Shown one piece after another: positions 44,312 through 56,174 of a stretch of 64,000 nt of DNA (its first letter is position 1; every line of letters starts with the position of its first letter). The notes under the pieces are model-generated. The model was given only the letters and a program-made list of their open reading frames with translations. It did no database searches and was not told the DNA's origin. The DNA comes from Nemophila menziesii (Eukaryota; Streptophyta; Magnoliopsida; Boraginales; Hydrophyllaceae), in NCBI GenBank assembly GCA_029959085.1, contig JARWIR010000008.1, forward strand, positions 15,610,001 to 15,674,000. The letters are read 5' to 3'. Position numbers and translations under genes: made by a program.

Positions 44312-47300
44312 ATGGCAAATCACTCGCCTACAGAGGATTTTTCTAGTCCTTACTATCTACATCCTAGCGAAAACACAGGGATTTCTTTGGTTTCAGAAGT
44401 GTTAAATGGAGAAAACTACTTGTCGTGGTCTAGAGCAATTGAGATTGCTTTATCAGTGAAGAACAAATTAGGCTTTGTTAATGGAGACATCACACAGCCT
44501 CCTCTTACGGATTTGATTCTTTTCTCAGCTTGGAACAGGGCAAATAATCTGGTACTTTCTTGGCTTTTAAACTCTATTTCAAAAGACATTAGAGGAAGCT
44601 TGCTATATGTATCTTCTGCATTTGAGTTGTATAATGAGTTAAAAACTCGTTTTAGTAAGAGTAATGGAACAAGAGTTTTTCATCTAGAGAAAAGCTTGAG
44701 TTCAATTTCACAGAATAGTAGCTCTATTACAGAGTATTTTGCAAAATTTAAGACGATTTGGGACGAGTATATACATTTTAGACCTCTACCTAGCTGCTCT
44801 TGTGGTCACATGAATCAATGTTCGTGTAAACTACTAGAAACTCTAATTGAAAGGCAGCATAATGACTTTGTGATCAAGTTCTTGATAGGATTAAACGAGT
44901 CTTATTCATCAGTTAGAAGTCAGATCCTTTTGATGAGTCCTTTGCCAAGTATAAACTCAGTTTTTGCTATGATTCTTCAAGAAGAAAGTCAAAGATTACT
45001 CACAAACTCAGCTAGCAATACTCCTGTTCATGCGTTTTATGCAAAGAACAACCCGAGAAGTAATAATCTTTCTGGAAATAACAATTTTATTGAAAGAAAA
45101 AGACCAATATGTAGTCATTGTGGCTTTACTGGTCATACTATTGAGACTTGTTTTCAACTTCATGGATATCCCGTTGGATGGGAAGGTTCAAGAGGTAAAA
45201 GAGTTTACAACAATAATCAAAGGCCTTATACTCCAAAAGCACATTATGCAGTAGCTCAAGAAGATGATGATGCAGATTTTAATACTCAAGAATCAAAAAC
45301 ACTCAGCTTAAATGATTTTACTCCTGAGGATCTTGCAAAACTAATGGCACTTGCGCATGGAAATGCAGATAATTCATCTACTCCTTCTGCGGTTCATCAT
45401 GTCTCAACACAAGAAGGTACTTTTCATGCTAATACTTGGATTATAGATACAGGAGCAACTGATCATCTAGTGTATAATCAATCACTTTTCACTAGTAATG
45501 TTACAATAGTCAATATACCAGTCACATTACCAAATGGTGAGATTATCTCTGCTACTCACAAAGGTAGTATATGTCTAAATGATCATATTACTCTACATAA
45601 TGTGCTTTGTGTGCCAATTTTAAAGTATAATCTGTTGTCAGTCTCAAGATTAACTAAAGACTCAAACATTTCAGTTGCATTCTTTCCATCTCATTGTACA
45701 TTACAGGTACAAAAATCCCAGATGATGATTGGGATTGCTTATGAAAGTCATGGTCTATATTACTTCAAATGCTCTTCTTCAAAGATAGCTCTTCAAACTT
45801 CAACTGAAGCATTTGACTTATGGCATTCTAGGCTTGGCCATCCTTCAAAGGCCAAACTATCTGCTCTTCAATCAATAGATTCTTCAATTACCTTTCTAAA
45901 ATCTAATGTGTGTGACTCTTGTCATTTTGCTAAACAAAAGAAGCTTGTGTTTCCTATTTCTGAAAGTTGTACAAAATCTTGTTTTGAGATGATACATTGT
46001 GATATATGGGGACCACTTAAACAAGAATCTTACACAGGTCATAGATATTTCTTAACTATTGTTGATGATTTTTCAAGGTGCACTTGGATATACCTTATGA
46101 AAGCTAAATCAGAAGTGCATCAACATTTACTCAACTTTTATCAACTTATACTTACACAGTTTAAAACCAAGATAAAGATCATTAGATCAGATAATGGAGG
46201 AGAATTTAACCTCTTACAATTTTACTCAGAAAATGGTATAATCCATCAACTGAGTTGTGTGGAAACACCTCAGCAAAATGGTTTAGTAGAAAGAAAACAC
46301 CAACATCTTCTCACTACAGCTAGAGCATTGATGTTCCAATCTAATCTCCCTTTACAATACTGGTCTGAATCCATCCTAACAGCTGCTCATCTTATAAACA
46401 GACTACCAACACCTCTTCTACATAATCTTTCACCCTATCAAGTACTTTACCAAAAACCACCTAATCTCAGTCATCTTAGAGTGTTTGGTTCTCTATGTTT
46501 TGCTTCAACATTACTAAACAACAGAACAAAATTTGATGCTAGAGCCATAAAATGCATCTTTTTAAGCTATCCTGTTGGAACTAAAGGATATAAACTCCTC
46601 AACATACACAACAACACCACTTTAATTTCAAGAAATGTGGTGTTTCATGAGACTATTTTTCCCTTTTCAAATATAACACCACCTACACAGCTACACTCCT
46701 TCCTTTTTCCACCTTCTACCATCACTTACACAGACCATTCAACACCATCCACACCCCAAACCACACCTCAACCAAACACCAATTCCCCACCAACTCAACC
46801 TTCTCCTACACACTCATCTAATCCAAATCCAAAACCTACCAGAACAAGACATCCACCAAGTTACCTAAAAGACTACATCTGCCCTCCAACATCTTCTTGT
46901 AACTCTCTACTCTCATCACAAGATTATAACCATCCTATATATCCCATCACTGAATTCCTTAGCACAAATAGACTATCACAACCTTACACCACCTTCATTG
47001 CCTCCATCACTAGCCAAACTGAACCTAAAACCTACAAACAAGCCTCTACATCACCTGAATGGATGGCTGCTATTCAAAATGAATTAACAGCTCTTCAAAA
47101 CAATAACACTTGGGATATTGTGCCTCTTATGTCTAATATGTCTCCAATAGGATGCAAATGGGTGTTCAAGCTCAAATATAGAGCTGATGGCACTCTTGAA
47201 AGACATAAAGCACGTCTTGTGGCTAAAGGTTATAACCAACAAGAGGGGCTCGATTTTTTCGATACTTTTTCGCCAGTTGCTAAAACTGTTTCTATACGAC

Positions 47301-48652
47301 TTATAATAGCTCTTGCTTCCATCAACAACTGGTATCTTCATCAACTAGATGTAAACAATGCGTTTTTACATGGTGATTTAAATGAAGATGTTTACATGAG
47401 TGTACCTCCTGGTCTTCAAGCTCCTGCAAACTCTGTGTGCAAACTAAGAAAAAGTTTATATGGCTTAAAACAGGCTTCGAGGCAATGGTTTGCCAAATTA
47501 TCTCACTCTCTCACCTCATACGGTTTTAAACATTCTGATAGTGATTATAGTTTATTCATCAAGAGCACTTCATCTTCTTTTATTGCACTATTAGTGTATG
47601 TCGATGATATCATTCTTGCCAGTAATTCTACTGAAGAAATTGATAAACTAAAACATTTTCTTCACCAAGAATTCACTATCAAGGATCTTGGAGTACTAAA
47701 ATACTTCTTAGGCATTGAAGTAGCTCGTAATTCAAGAGGAATTTCTCTTTCACAGAGGAAATATGCTCTTGACATTCTTGATGAATGTGGTTTAATTGAT
47801 TGCAAACCTGTGTCGTTTCCAATGGAGTCAACATTAAAATTACGAGCAAATGATTCTTGCTTAATGGAGAACCCTTCATCATACAGGCGTTTGATAGGAA
47901 GGCTTCTATACTTGACTATTACAAGACCAGACTTAGCCTATTCTGTAAACTCTCTCAGTCAGTTCTTGTCCAATCCCACAACTGATCATTGGAATGCAGC
48001 TCAAAGGGTGCTTCGATATGTTAAAGCCACTCCTGGTCAAGGTATTTTTCACTCCTCAACATCAGAAATAAAACTTAAGGCGTTTTGTGATAGTGATTGG
48101 GCAGGGTGCCTTGACACACGACGAAGTATAACGGGTTTCTGTGTTTTTCTTGGGGATTCACTTATATCTTGGAAAAGTAAAAAGCAAACTACCATAAGTA
48201 AATCCTCAGCTGAAGCTGAATATCGAGCTCTAGCTGCTACAACATGTGAATTGCAATGGCTCATATATGCATTGCGTGATTATGGTATTACTCATTCAGC
48301 TCCTGCTTTTGTTTACTCAGATAGTAAATCTGCAATTGCAATGTCGACAAATCCGGTTCAACACGAGCGTACTAAACATGTTGACATTGATTGTAAAATC
48401 ACTCGAGAAAAGCTGTCATCAGGTGTTATTAAGTTGTTCTATATTCCTTCAAATTTGCAGTTAGCCGACATGTTTACCAAACCACTTGGTTCATTGTTGT
48501 TTCACAATAATCTCTCCAAGTTGAACATTGTTAACATCCATGTTCCACTTGTGGGGGGATCTTGGAATACAGCTGCTCAAGTTGACAAGAAGCATTTGAC
48601 GAAAATAGAAAAGGAGGAAAGTACAGGGACCAAAATGCAAAGTCAAGAATAG
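44312..48652 (+). CDS. copia gag-pol polyprotein, 1446 aa
   Basis: Single frame from ATG 61 bases past the PBS. Gag: N-terminal retrotransposon-gag region (SPYYLHPSENTGISLVSEVL, about residues 12-31), UBN2-like capsid, CCHC knuckle C267-x2-C270-x4-H275-x4-C280. Protease: DTGA at 379. Integrase: HHCC region (LWHSRLGHP ... CDSCHFAK), then D564, D627, E660. RT: RVT_2 with KARLVAKGY, QLDVNNAFLHGDL and YVDD at 1096-1099. RNase H: D1260 in CDSDWAG, SSAEAEYRAL, then SDSKSA and DMFTKPLG. The last 31 codons lie inside the 3' LTR. No stop or frameshift separates gag from pol, as is usual in Ty1/copia elements of plants. It encodes the whole machinery for reverse transcription and integration in cytoplasmic particles and the nucleus. 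Confidence 0.96.
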   Translation: MANHSPTEDFSSPYYLHPSENTGISLVSEVLNGENYLSWSRAIEIALSVKNKLGFVNGDITQPPLTDLILFSAWNRANNLVLSWLLNSISKDIRGSLLYVSSAFELYNELKTRFSKSNGTRVFHLEKSLSSISQNSSSITEYFAKFKTIWDEYIHFRPLPSCSCGHMNQCSCKLLETLIERQHNDFVIKFLIGLNESYSSVRSQILLMSPLPSINSVFAMILQEESQRLLTNSASNTPVHAFYAKNNPRSNNLSGNNNFIERKRPICSHCGFTGHTIETCFQLHGYPVGWEGSRGKRVYNNNQRPYTPKAHYAVAQEDDDADFNTQESKTLSLNDFTPEDLAKLMALAHGNADNSSTPSAVHHVSTQEGTFHANTWIIDTGATDHLVYNQSLFTSNVTIVNIPVTLPNGEIISATHKGSICLNDHITLHNVLCVPILKYNLLSVSRLTKDSNISVAFFPSHCTLQVQKSQMMIGIAYESHGLYYFKCSSSKIALQTSTEAFDLWHSRLGHPSKAKLSALQSIDSSITFLKSNVCDSCHFAKQKKLVFPISESCTKSCFEMIHCDIWGPLKQESYTGHRYFLTIVDDFSRCTWIYLMKAKSEVHQHLLNFYQLILTQFKTKIKIIRSDNGGEFNLLQFYSENGIIHQLSCVETPQQNGLVERKHQHLLTTARALMFQSNLPLQYWSESILTAAHLINRLPTPLLHNLSPYQVLYQKPPNLSHLRVFGSLCFASTLLNNRTKFDARAIKCIFLSYPVGTKGYKLLNIHNNTTLISRNVVFHETIFPFSNITPPTQLHSFLFPPSTITYTDHSTPSTPQTTPQPNTNSPPTQPSPTHSSNPNPKPTRTRHPPSYLKDYICPPTSSCNSLLSSQDYNHPIYPITEFLSTNRLSQPYTTFIASITSQTEPKTYKQASTSPEWMAAIQNELTALQNNNTWDIVPLMSNMSPIGCKWVFKLKYRADGTLERHKARLVAKGYNQQEGLDFFDTFSPVAKTVSIRLIIALASINNWYLHQLDVNNAFLHGDLNEDVYMSVPPGLQAPANSVCKLRKSLYGLKQASRQWFAKLSHSLTSYGFKHSDSDYSLFIKSTSSSFIALLVYVDDIILASNSTEEIDKLKHFLHQEFTIKDLGVLKYFLGIEVARNSRGISLSQRKYALDILDECGLIDCKPVSFPMESTLKLRANDSCLMENPSSYRRLIGRLLYLTITRPDLAYSVNSLSQFLSNPTTDHWNAAQRVLRYVKATPGQGIFHSSTSEIKLKAFCDSDWAGCLDTRRSITGFCVFLGDSLISWKSKKQTTISKSSAEAEYRALAATTCELQWLIYALRDYGITHSAPAFVYSDSKSAIAMSTNPVQHERTKHVDIDCKITREKLSSGVIKLFYIPSNLQLADMFTKPLGSLLFHNNLSKLNIVNIHVPLVGGSWNTAAQVDKKHLTKIEKEESTGTKMQSQE
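48551..48559 (+). promoter_or_regulatory. Polypurine tract
   Basis: GTGGGGGGA immediately before the 3' LTR, within the gag-pol frame. Plus-strand DNA synthesis would start here, fixing the LTR's first base as T48560. Confidence 0.8.
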
Positions 48653-48863
48653 TTTGTTATTAGTTTGTTAGGAAGGAATAAATCACAGCTGTTGGTTAGT
48701 TAGTACAGCTGTGATCTTCATTGTGTGTATATATAGATAAGCTGGCTACAATGTAAAGATAACTCGAATAAAAGAATTTCTATATTTTTCTCTCTCGTTT
48801 ATCTTCTTCTCTCAAAGCTTTCTTGAAGCTCTTTAATGGCTTCTCTATTCTTAGATTTTATCA
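48560..48863 (+). repeat. 3' LTR of the copia element
   Basis: 304 bases, identical to the 5' LTR except C at 48624. It carries the gag-pol stop at 48650-48652 and AATAAA at 48767-48772. TACTC follows. Confidence 0.92.
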
Positions 48864-48868
48864 TACTC

Positions 48869-51253
48869 CTTCATATTATAGAGTCATGATCTTATCATGA
48901 CTCCTTTTTATTTCAATATATTTATATTTCTAATTTCTCCAATGTTAATAGCTTTTTCTTCATATTGCATTATTTTACGGATTTAGCTTCTTTGTCGGTT
49001 CAATTGGTTTATCTATTATGGTTCAACTGGCTTATCTTTTATGGTTTAACTGATTTATTGATTCTTTTTGTTTCGTTCCCAGACCCTTGGATATGTTATT
49101 TGTAGCTCATAGGGTTATTTCTGATTCAGGTTTTGGTTAGAAAACTGAGGATATAGATATCTATGTATCACCGTTTAGGATTACATTTCGTCATCGATCC
49201 TTACTATAAGCATATCAATAGTTGGTACACATGTAGTTTATTAATGGGAAGCAGATAAGATCTAGAAGGTTAATTTTATACTTCATTAAGGATTTGTTTG
49301 TCATGGAGGCGCGAAGATCAATCTTCAAAGAAGAATGAGTGAGATTTTGTTTAAACCAACTCTAGTTTTCCAGTCTCATTCTCTCCCTTTTACCCATCTA
49401 TGGAAGAAATAATTAATGCCCATGATAATTACTCTTCTTTAAGTGGTGTTCTACCTGGTTGAACTTTTGAGACGTATGCATACAATAATAGTTAAGGAAT
49501 ATCGTGAGTATTCATTTATGGGGTTTGAACTTGAAATGCAAGTTGACAATGTACCAACGAACTTGATGGATCCTTTTGTTGCACACAAGTTTGATGGCAT
49601 ATGAGATGACAAAGGAAGGTTTGAAATAAGTCCAAGTTTTTCAAGTTTCTCTTTTCACAAGATGAGTTTTAACCCTTATACCAAAAGCACTCAAATTCTT
49701 GCAAAATACAAAGGGTAGAAAAATAAATATGACATGATAGTGATAGATTAGAGGAGTCTAGAAAGTTTTAAATGAACACTTATTATCGACCCATGGTGTT
49801 TGGAACGATTGGCTATGGAGGTGGACATACCAATGCTCATTCTACTCATTCTGGTTACATTAATGTTCTGCCTCTAAAAACTAATGCTTATGTAGGATGC
49901 TCACTATTAAGATAATTAGGTATGATCGGGTCTTCAATTTTGATATTTACTTTTGCATCATTATTGGTCTTCAATATTGACCTATCATATTTGTGATTAC
50001 GATAATTTTTTTATTCATTTGATGTTACATCATTTTTTAAAACGACGTAATTATGGCGTGAAGTCATAAATGATGGTTCATAAAGGATATTTTTTGAAGG
50101 TAATCACTATAAGAATCCAATTAGCGCAATCTACCACACTATATGTCTTTATTTGACACGATCTATCATATTATATGTTTGGTAATCTACCAAACTATAT
50201 GACTTTATTTGACACGATCTATCATACTATATGTCTGGTAAGTTCTATTTCTTAGTTAACATGTATTTCCTAAAACAATAAAAATAGTATCATGTTGGAA
50301 ACTCCAAGTGTATTGTACATTGGATTTCTTAGTCAACTTGTATTTTCTACAGCATTATAAAATAGTCTCATTTTGGTAACTTATGATCTTTTTAAGCGAA
50401 AGAAAAAACTTATGACCTAAGAATTGGACATTATAAGATTGGATCTAATTAAAATCATCTAGAAATTATGCTTTCATTAGGAGAGTCATGTTGACTCCAA
50501 CAAAGTTATATCCACTGAAAACTGCTCTCAACCCCTTATAACAACAATATTCATAACTATAAAATAATAGGATTGAAGATTTTACAAGTAAGAGTCACAA
50601 TTAATCTTATGCCGAATTCAATGAATTTTTATCTTTCACTCACAATTGATTTACAGGCATTTTGAAAAAAGTAAGTAGTTACAAGCACAAAACTGTCATC
50701 TACCTATCCTAATATTATTGTATTAATATGACTCCTTTGATGCTAAAAGCTTGAGTCCTAAGACCTTTTGACTATACTTATCCCATGAGGACTTCTCAAA
50801 TGTACTAAATCCTAAGGATTTCTTATGATATGTGATCTTCCTGAAATAATTAATTTCTTAATCAAGAAGAAATTCACAAACCAAACTTATGAATTTAATG
50901 AAATAATGCTAACTGCAAGCAATTAACAAAAAAAGGAGCCGAGGTACATTAAATAAAGCCTCCATGGGACAAAATTTGGCAAACAGGGGAAAATACAAAT
51001 TGCAATATTTGGCTTTATAATAGAAAACGAGTAAATTTAGTTGCACTAGTTTACCAAAAAGAGCTAGCTATTAATTTCTTGACGATAACATAAGATGGAG
51101 AATGAGTGTAAAATATGGTTTGTCAAATAATGCAAAGGCGCTTGAGCTGATGTAGTTGATTGATTAAGACAAAAAAAGTGAAGTAAAGCTTTTGAACGAG
51201 TAAAGATTCATATCTGAAGAAATAAAATAGATATGGCATTAATTTCAAAGTAC
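48869..51253. repeat. Flank, unit 4 right part
   Basis: Matches 6016-8523. Contains the 23-base minisatellite near 49000-49060 and the two roughly 61-base repeats near 50127-50240. The poly-G tract of other units is deleted: TAAATCCTAA at 50807-50816 runs straight into GGATTTC. A 20-base direct repeat CACTTAAGCAATTTCACTTA overlaps itself near 51268. No gene was seen. Confidence 0.6.
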
Positions 51254-52141
51254 CTCACTATCTCTTGCACTTAAGCAATTTCACTTAAGCAATTTCAATT
51301 GCTTTAAAATGTAACTGATTTAGTTCTTCGAAGTGGTTTTTCTATTTTCTTTAAAGTTCCAAAACTCTGAAAATACATATCTGCTACAAGAGTTGTATTA
51401 TTTAATCACACTTAAAGCAGTAGTTACTGAAATGTAAGCATCCTCACCTACTTCTCTTTAAGCTTTTGTAAGGACTTATCACCCTCATTCAATAATTTCT
51501 GCAATTAATATTCAACCTAATTATTATAAGCATTGCAAGCCAAAAGAGAATTAATTACTAATCACCTCAAAGTTTCTCTTATTGATATGAAGTTTCTCTT
51601 ATTGATATGGATGGTCTTAAAAGGATGCCATTCATTGTCCTTGATCTTCTCCAGCCACAAAGAACACAATTCCAAAGCCTTCACTTCGGCTTCTTCAAGG
51701 AAAACCTCTATTTACATCCTTTTTCAAAGGTCTGCATCTCAGTTTCTCCTATTTTTTATCCCAATATGACTCTGTTACTAGTCATCATTCTATGCAAGCC
51801 CGACAAATCACAAACTCACATTTTTTAGAAAAACTATTTACAAGGAAAATTTAAATGACAAAAGTATGATTCAAACCTCGAGTGCTCACAAGCTCGTCAT
51901 TACTATGACGCTCTTTTTTAACAAGTGTATAGTTCAAGTCTTGAACATTTCCCATCTCCTCAACTTTCTCTTCCAATTCAGAAATCAACTCTTCTTTTTA
52001 TTTTGAATGGCAGTATCATTTCTCATATGTTTCATTACCTCTAATTTACCTTTGAACTCTGCAATTTCCATCTCCAGTTTCTGCTTAATATCAAAATCTC
52101 TTTTCAACTCAAGTATCTTCTTGAAAGCTTCCTTCTTCTCC
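51254..52141 (-). pseudogene. H4: IDN2/FDM-like coiled coil and XH domain
   Basis: Same exons as H1. Two small tandem duplications distinguish it: ACTTAAGCAATTTC near 51268-51297 in the last exon and GAAGTTTCTCTTATTGATAT near 51570-51608 at the border of the WHPFK exon. The shared one-base loss in the last XH exon is present near 51450. LEMEIAEFKGKLEVMKHM is readable at about 52080-52020. Confidence 0.8.
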
Positions 52142-55100
52142 TACCGCAATGAAACTAAATAAAGATTTAGGCGGACCATATAATTAAGTAAAAAAAATTA
52201 GATCAAAATATTAAAAAATAAAATTAGTACTCGACCAACAAATAGGACACCCATGATATATATATAAAAAAAAAGATCCACATATTGTACATCATAGCCC
52301 ATAACAATAGGTTAACATATCTCCTTCATTCCTGAGACATCTTGTTCTTGTATTTTCATACCCAAATCAAAGGATCCAAGCGGCTTTATAAGGTGGCCTA
52401 ATAAGCCCTTATCTCCCTATCATTACTATTTTTGGCCCAATTATTTTTCATCTTCTCCCTTTAATACCATCATAACCGCTTACGGCTTCCTGTAGCAATT
52501 CTCTGGTGCGCACCACCATCTCTGCCACAATAAATCATCCTTGCCGCGCCTCCCAATTGATACCACGACGGCTATCCATAACTCGTAGGGCTCACTTGGC
52601 AATAGAGTACAACACCTTGGCATCAAAATCTTCAAATTCATGTAATTATCGCTGCACACGATATATACGATCTATTATAACCCGATAAGTTTTCTTACAT
52701 TTTCTCTCCCCTTAACTTGCTCCGTCCTATCAGATCCAATTCCGCAGATAAGCAATGGAAATACAACTCAGTAGATGAATAAAACTTGTAACTTAAATTG
52801 GAACCCTAGATCTTCTTATTAATCTTGCAATAGATTTTCGTATTATTTTCGGATCTAATTATGTAATTGTAGGTATCTTTTTGTACTGTTATTCATAGAT
52901 TTAGACCCCATTCCCATATTATGATAGATCTGCATATACAATACCCATATTATGAATGTGATGGTTAACGGTAAAAACTTTACCTTTATTTTGTTACTAT
53001 GAACTTCAACCAATCACATTTGGCCACTTTCCATATAGTCTCTCACAAACATCAGTCCACACCATTATTCCCTCTATCATTTCCTAAGCACAAGGGACTA
53101 ATCTTAACAAACAAGCAAAAAGTAACAAGCCTAGGAAAATCCTAGCAATAGAGAGAACTTTATGTTGCATTACATTAATGAGCTGTTTATTTAATTTACA
53201 GGAAAAATGATTGTTGGCCATGCCATTTCAACAAAGTACACACCATTCTATGTAAGTCTTATTATCCATTGTTATATCGATATTAGTTATTAAATAGTCA
53301 TAAGTTGCACTTAGTAATTCTTACATGATTGTTTTATAGTAGGTGATAGGTTGGTGGTGGTGGTGGCGGAGGTGGTGTTAACGCCTTTCTTGGGCGCCCC
53401 CTTGGCCGCTTCTCGGTGAAACTCGAGGAAGCGGTCTCTTGTGACGCTGGTGGAGCAGGATCAGCCGGTGGTGGAGCGGGGGTGACCTTTCAAAGACGCG
53501 CCCTTGACCTCTTCATCGGAAGATTTGGAGAGGCCGAAATGATAGAGGTAGGTAATGTTAGTATGGGAGGTGGTGGTGCTAGCACTGGGGTGACCACCTT
53601 GCGTGGTCGGCCCCGTAACCTCCTCTTAGGGGAGGGGGTGGTGGTGGTTCTAGCACTGGGGTGACCACCTTGCATGGTCGGCCCCGTTGCCTCTTAGTGG
53701 GAAGAGGTTGAGGTGGTGCTAGGCTTGCCATGACTGCGAGAAAGAAAGATAAGCGTTGTGAAGGTCAGGTGCAATGTGAACTTGTCTGTAAAGTTGCATT
53801 ATAACAATGCCTGAGATAGATTGCAGTGGTATGTAAATTTTATATTATATTATACTACATATATGTATATACATATTTTTTAATAAGCTGCTAAAGTATC
53901 TATTTGGTGGTTGAAACAGTTTTCCTGATGGGAATGATGCTAAAGAATGTTGGCCATGGCATTTCAACAAAGGAGAGACTCCTCTGTAAGACTTTCCCTT
54001 TCTAGGAAGGACCAAGCTCCAAGTAAATCCCAAACACACCTTGGGATAAGCTCAATAGGGGGTAGATATTGAATTGTATATGATAATGTTACGACTGATA
54101 TTTTATTTTATATTTTTCTTGTGTAACTATATGTATTTAGTTTCACTTGTTGGCACAGATTATTGATTTGATTTTATTGTTTTTTAAATTCTATCTATTG
54201 ATTCTCATAATATACATTAATTTTTTTTTATGAATGCTCAGTTTTCAAACATCAGCTTTTTTTATTAAATGATTCGTTAAAGATTGTGATTTAATAATAA
54301 AAAAATATGGTGATACTTTTAAAAATTGTTAATGAATTAACTAGATGGGTCCATCAGTTATAATCTTACCGAGCTTAAAAGCTTAAATAGGGTAGTTATT
54401 CATTTTGACACACAATTTTTGCATTTGTGTTTCTTTTTTCCATACATGTTGGATCTCAAAAATCATAATTTTTTTTACTAAATCTCGGTTTTTTCAAAAC
54501 AATTTTAAAGATATTTGTTCTGCGTAAGTACTATTCTTTTAGATATCTCTTTGTTTGGACTTTTTGAAAAGAATTTTAAGTGTTGTCCATCCAATCTTGT
54601 CCCTCATTAATTACTCCCCATAAGCTATGGGAAGGATCGCATATTCCACTAGTTTTGTCTTTAACTTTAATCTAGCCTTGATTAGTCAATACACGAATAA
54701 ATTGGACTCTTTATAAATATGAGTTACCTTGAATCCTGTGCGTTTACATTGTCCTTCACTAACACCGCAATTCTCGTAAATCTGTCTTAATACTTAACCT
54801 AAAGAAAATTCACTACTTTTTCATCCCGAGACTAAAATGAAGAGCATATAACTCAGACGTGACCACAGATTCCACCACACACGACTTTGAAAATCCACAT
54901 AAAAATATTTCATCTATATTATAAAACAACCTCTATTGTTGGCTAAAATAGAGTTATGTCTATAACATTCATATAAATAAAGTTTAATCCTCACAACCAA
55001 CTTTACCTATTTTACAAAGCAATTTTTTGCTGAAATTACCAATCTATGATCGATCTCTTTATCCCTACGCATAAGCATACATCTATGGTAAATTGATGTC

Positions 55101-55225
55101 TTGTCATTTGTGATAGATTAATCCATTCTCGAGACATCGTTTGATAGTGTTTTGGTTCTTATATGCGAGATTTATCCTTTGCATTTGATATATTTTGATT
55201 TAGTGGTTTAATCATGGATGATTAA
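52142..55225. repeat. K block, unit 4 (no kinase)
   Basis: Matches the other K blocks, with the uninterrupted AT-hook sequence. TATAAATA lies near 54711. It continues through GATGATTAAATGTTTG into the unidentified segment, as in unit 2, so the LINE-bearing arrangement is shared by units 2 and 4. Confidence 0.65.
53345..53730 (-). pseudogene. AT-hook sequence, unit 4
   Basis: Leftward pieces with RLRGRPRKVVTPVLAPPPP, KRSRAR and, at the left end, RPRGRPRKV, broken by frameshifts relative to unit 3 (for example where CTCCTCTTAGGGGAGG differs). The plus strand reads TTLRGRPRNLL in an 82-codon frame. The hook series is the same as at 39545-39949 but not a continuous frame. Confidence 0.5.
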
Positions 55226-56174
55226 ATGTTTGAAACATTTTTTAGGTAATTTATGTTTTACGTGTGAAACTCCTCGGTACATGGATGGTATTAGAGCTCA
55301 AATATAAATCCAAGACTTCTAAAAACCCAACTCAAGTCACAAAAGAAGCCAAGAATTCCAGTTAAACTCAATAAAAAGTCTCGAAAAATACTTCTACCGA
55401 CTTGCAAAAATAATAACAATAATTAGTAGTGAATTAGCTCGTGATATTTACACAGCTTTAGGAGTTTAGTGCATGTGGGAGTCCAAATCTGAGTTAAGAC
55501 GCGAATGTAATGCCAGTTTTCTAAAAATATTCAAAGATGTAAGAAAAGTCCACTATGCCACTTTTGACTCACTTAAGTTGGCCCAAATGATTTAAAACGT
55601 TTTTCAGATCCTATACACTTATTTTGGTCATCAAAAAATGTCACTCATCATATTCAAGAGTTAGAAACGTGGAGAGTAAGGAGACAAGAGTTGGAGTTCA
55701 AGAACAGCACCGTTTATTCCCTTAATTAATGTAATTCTTCTGTCTTTTTAGTTCTTTTTTTATTAATGACATTAATTGCTTTGATTTTTCTATTTTCCAT
55801 TATGATATAATTTCCTAATACTTGAGAATCGTAAGGGTGTGAACCCTAGATAATGATTTTCTATTGATTTGAGATGTTAAATTTAAATGGATTTGTGCTA
55901 TTTCCATTGAATATAATTTGTTAATTGTGTGAGCCTATTTCTCTGATCAATTAGTTGGTTAGTATAGCAACCTAACCATTGTCCGTTAGGGGGTTGAGTT
56001 GTGGAGCATAATTTATAATCGTTTGATATGTGTTAGTGAACCGAGAGATCTTAACTAATCAAATGGTCAATAGGACTATAGTCTATTCGTCCCAATACTT
56101 AGTAATGTCACTCGGTAGAGGTCGTTAGAGTGCCAAGGGCAACCCCTTGTCTACCCAAAGAGGATTTAAGAGGA
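55226..56174. repeat. Unidentified segment upstream of LINE, unit 4
   Basis: Second copy of 27453-28439 with a few small deletions (for example near 55330 and 55455). Still no frame or terminal repeat. The landmarks CCAAGGGCAACCCC and GGTTAGTATAGCAACC are conserved. Confidence 0.4.

Larger units (their letters stand above)
43936..48863 (+). mobile_element. Intact Ty1/copia LTR retrotransposon
   Basis: 4928 bases flanked by TACTC at 43931-43935 and 48864-48868. Units 1 and 3 show the empty target (ATTCATTACTCCTTCATT). Two 304-base LTRs differ at one base (T at 44000, C at 48624). It has a tRNA-Met primer-binding site, one uninterrupted gag-pol frame and a purine tract. Domain order gag, protease, integrase, RT, RNase H defines Ty1/copia; the gag N-terminus and size suggest the Ale/Retrofit lineage. 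All catalytic motifs checked are present, so it may be mobile. The near-identical LTRs mean it is the youngest datable insertion here. Confidence 0.95.

Noticed and set aside
47084..48264. Minus-strand frames inside the copia element
   Set aside because: Shadows of the intact gag-pol frame.
44312..48652. Endogenous viral (caulimovirus-type) origin of the long frame
   Set aside because: The integrase lies before the RT and two LTRs with a tRNA-Met PBS are present, so it is a Ty1/copia retrotransposon.
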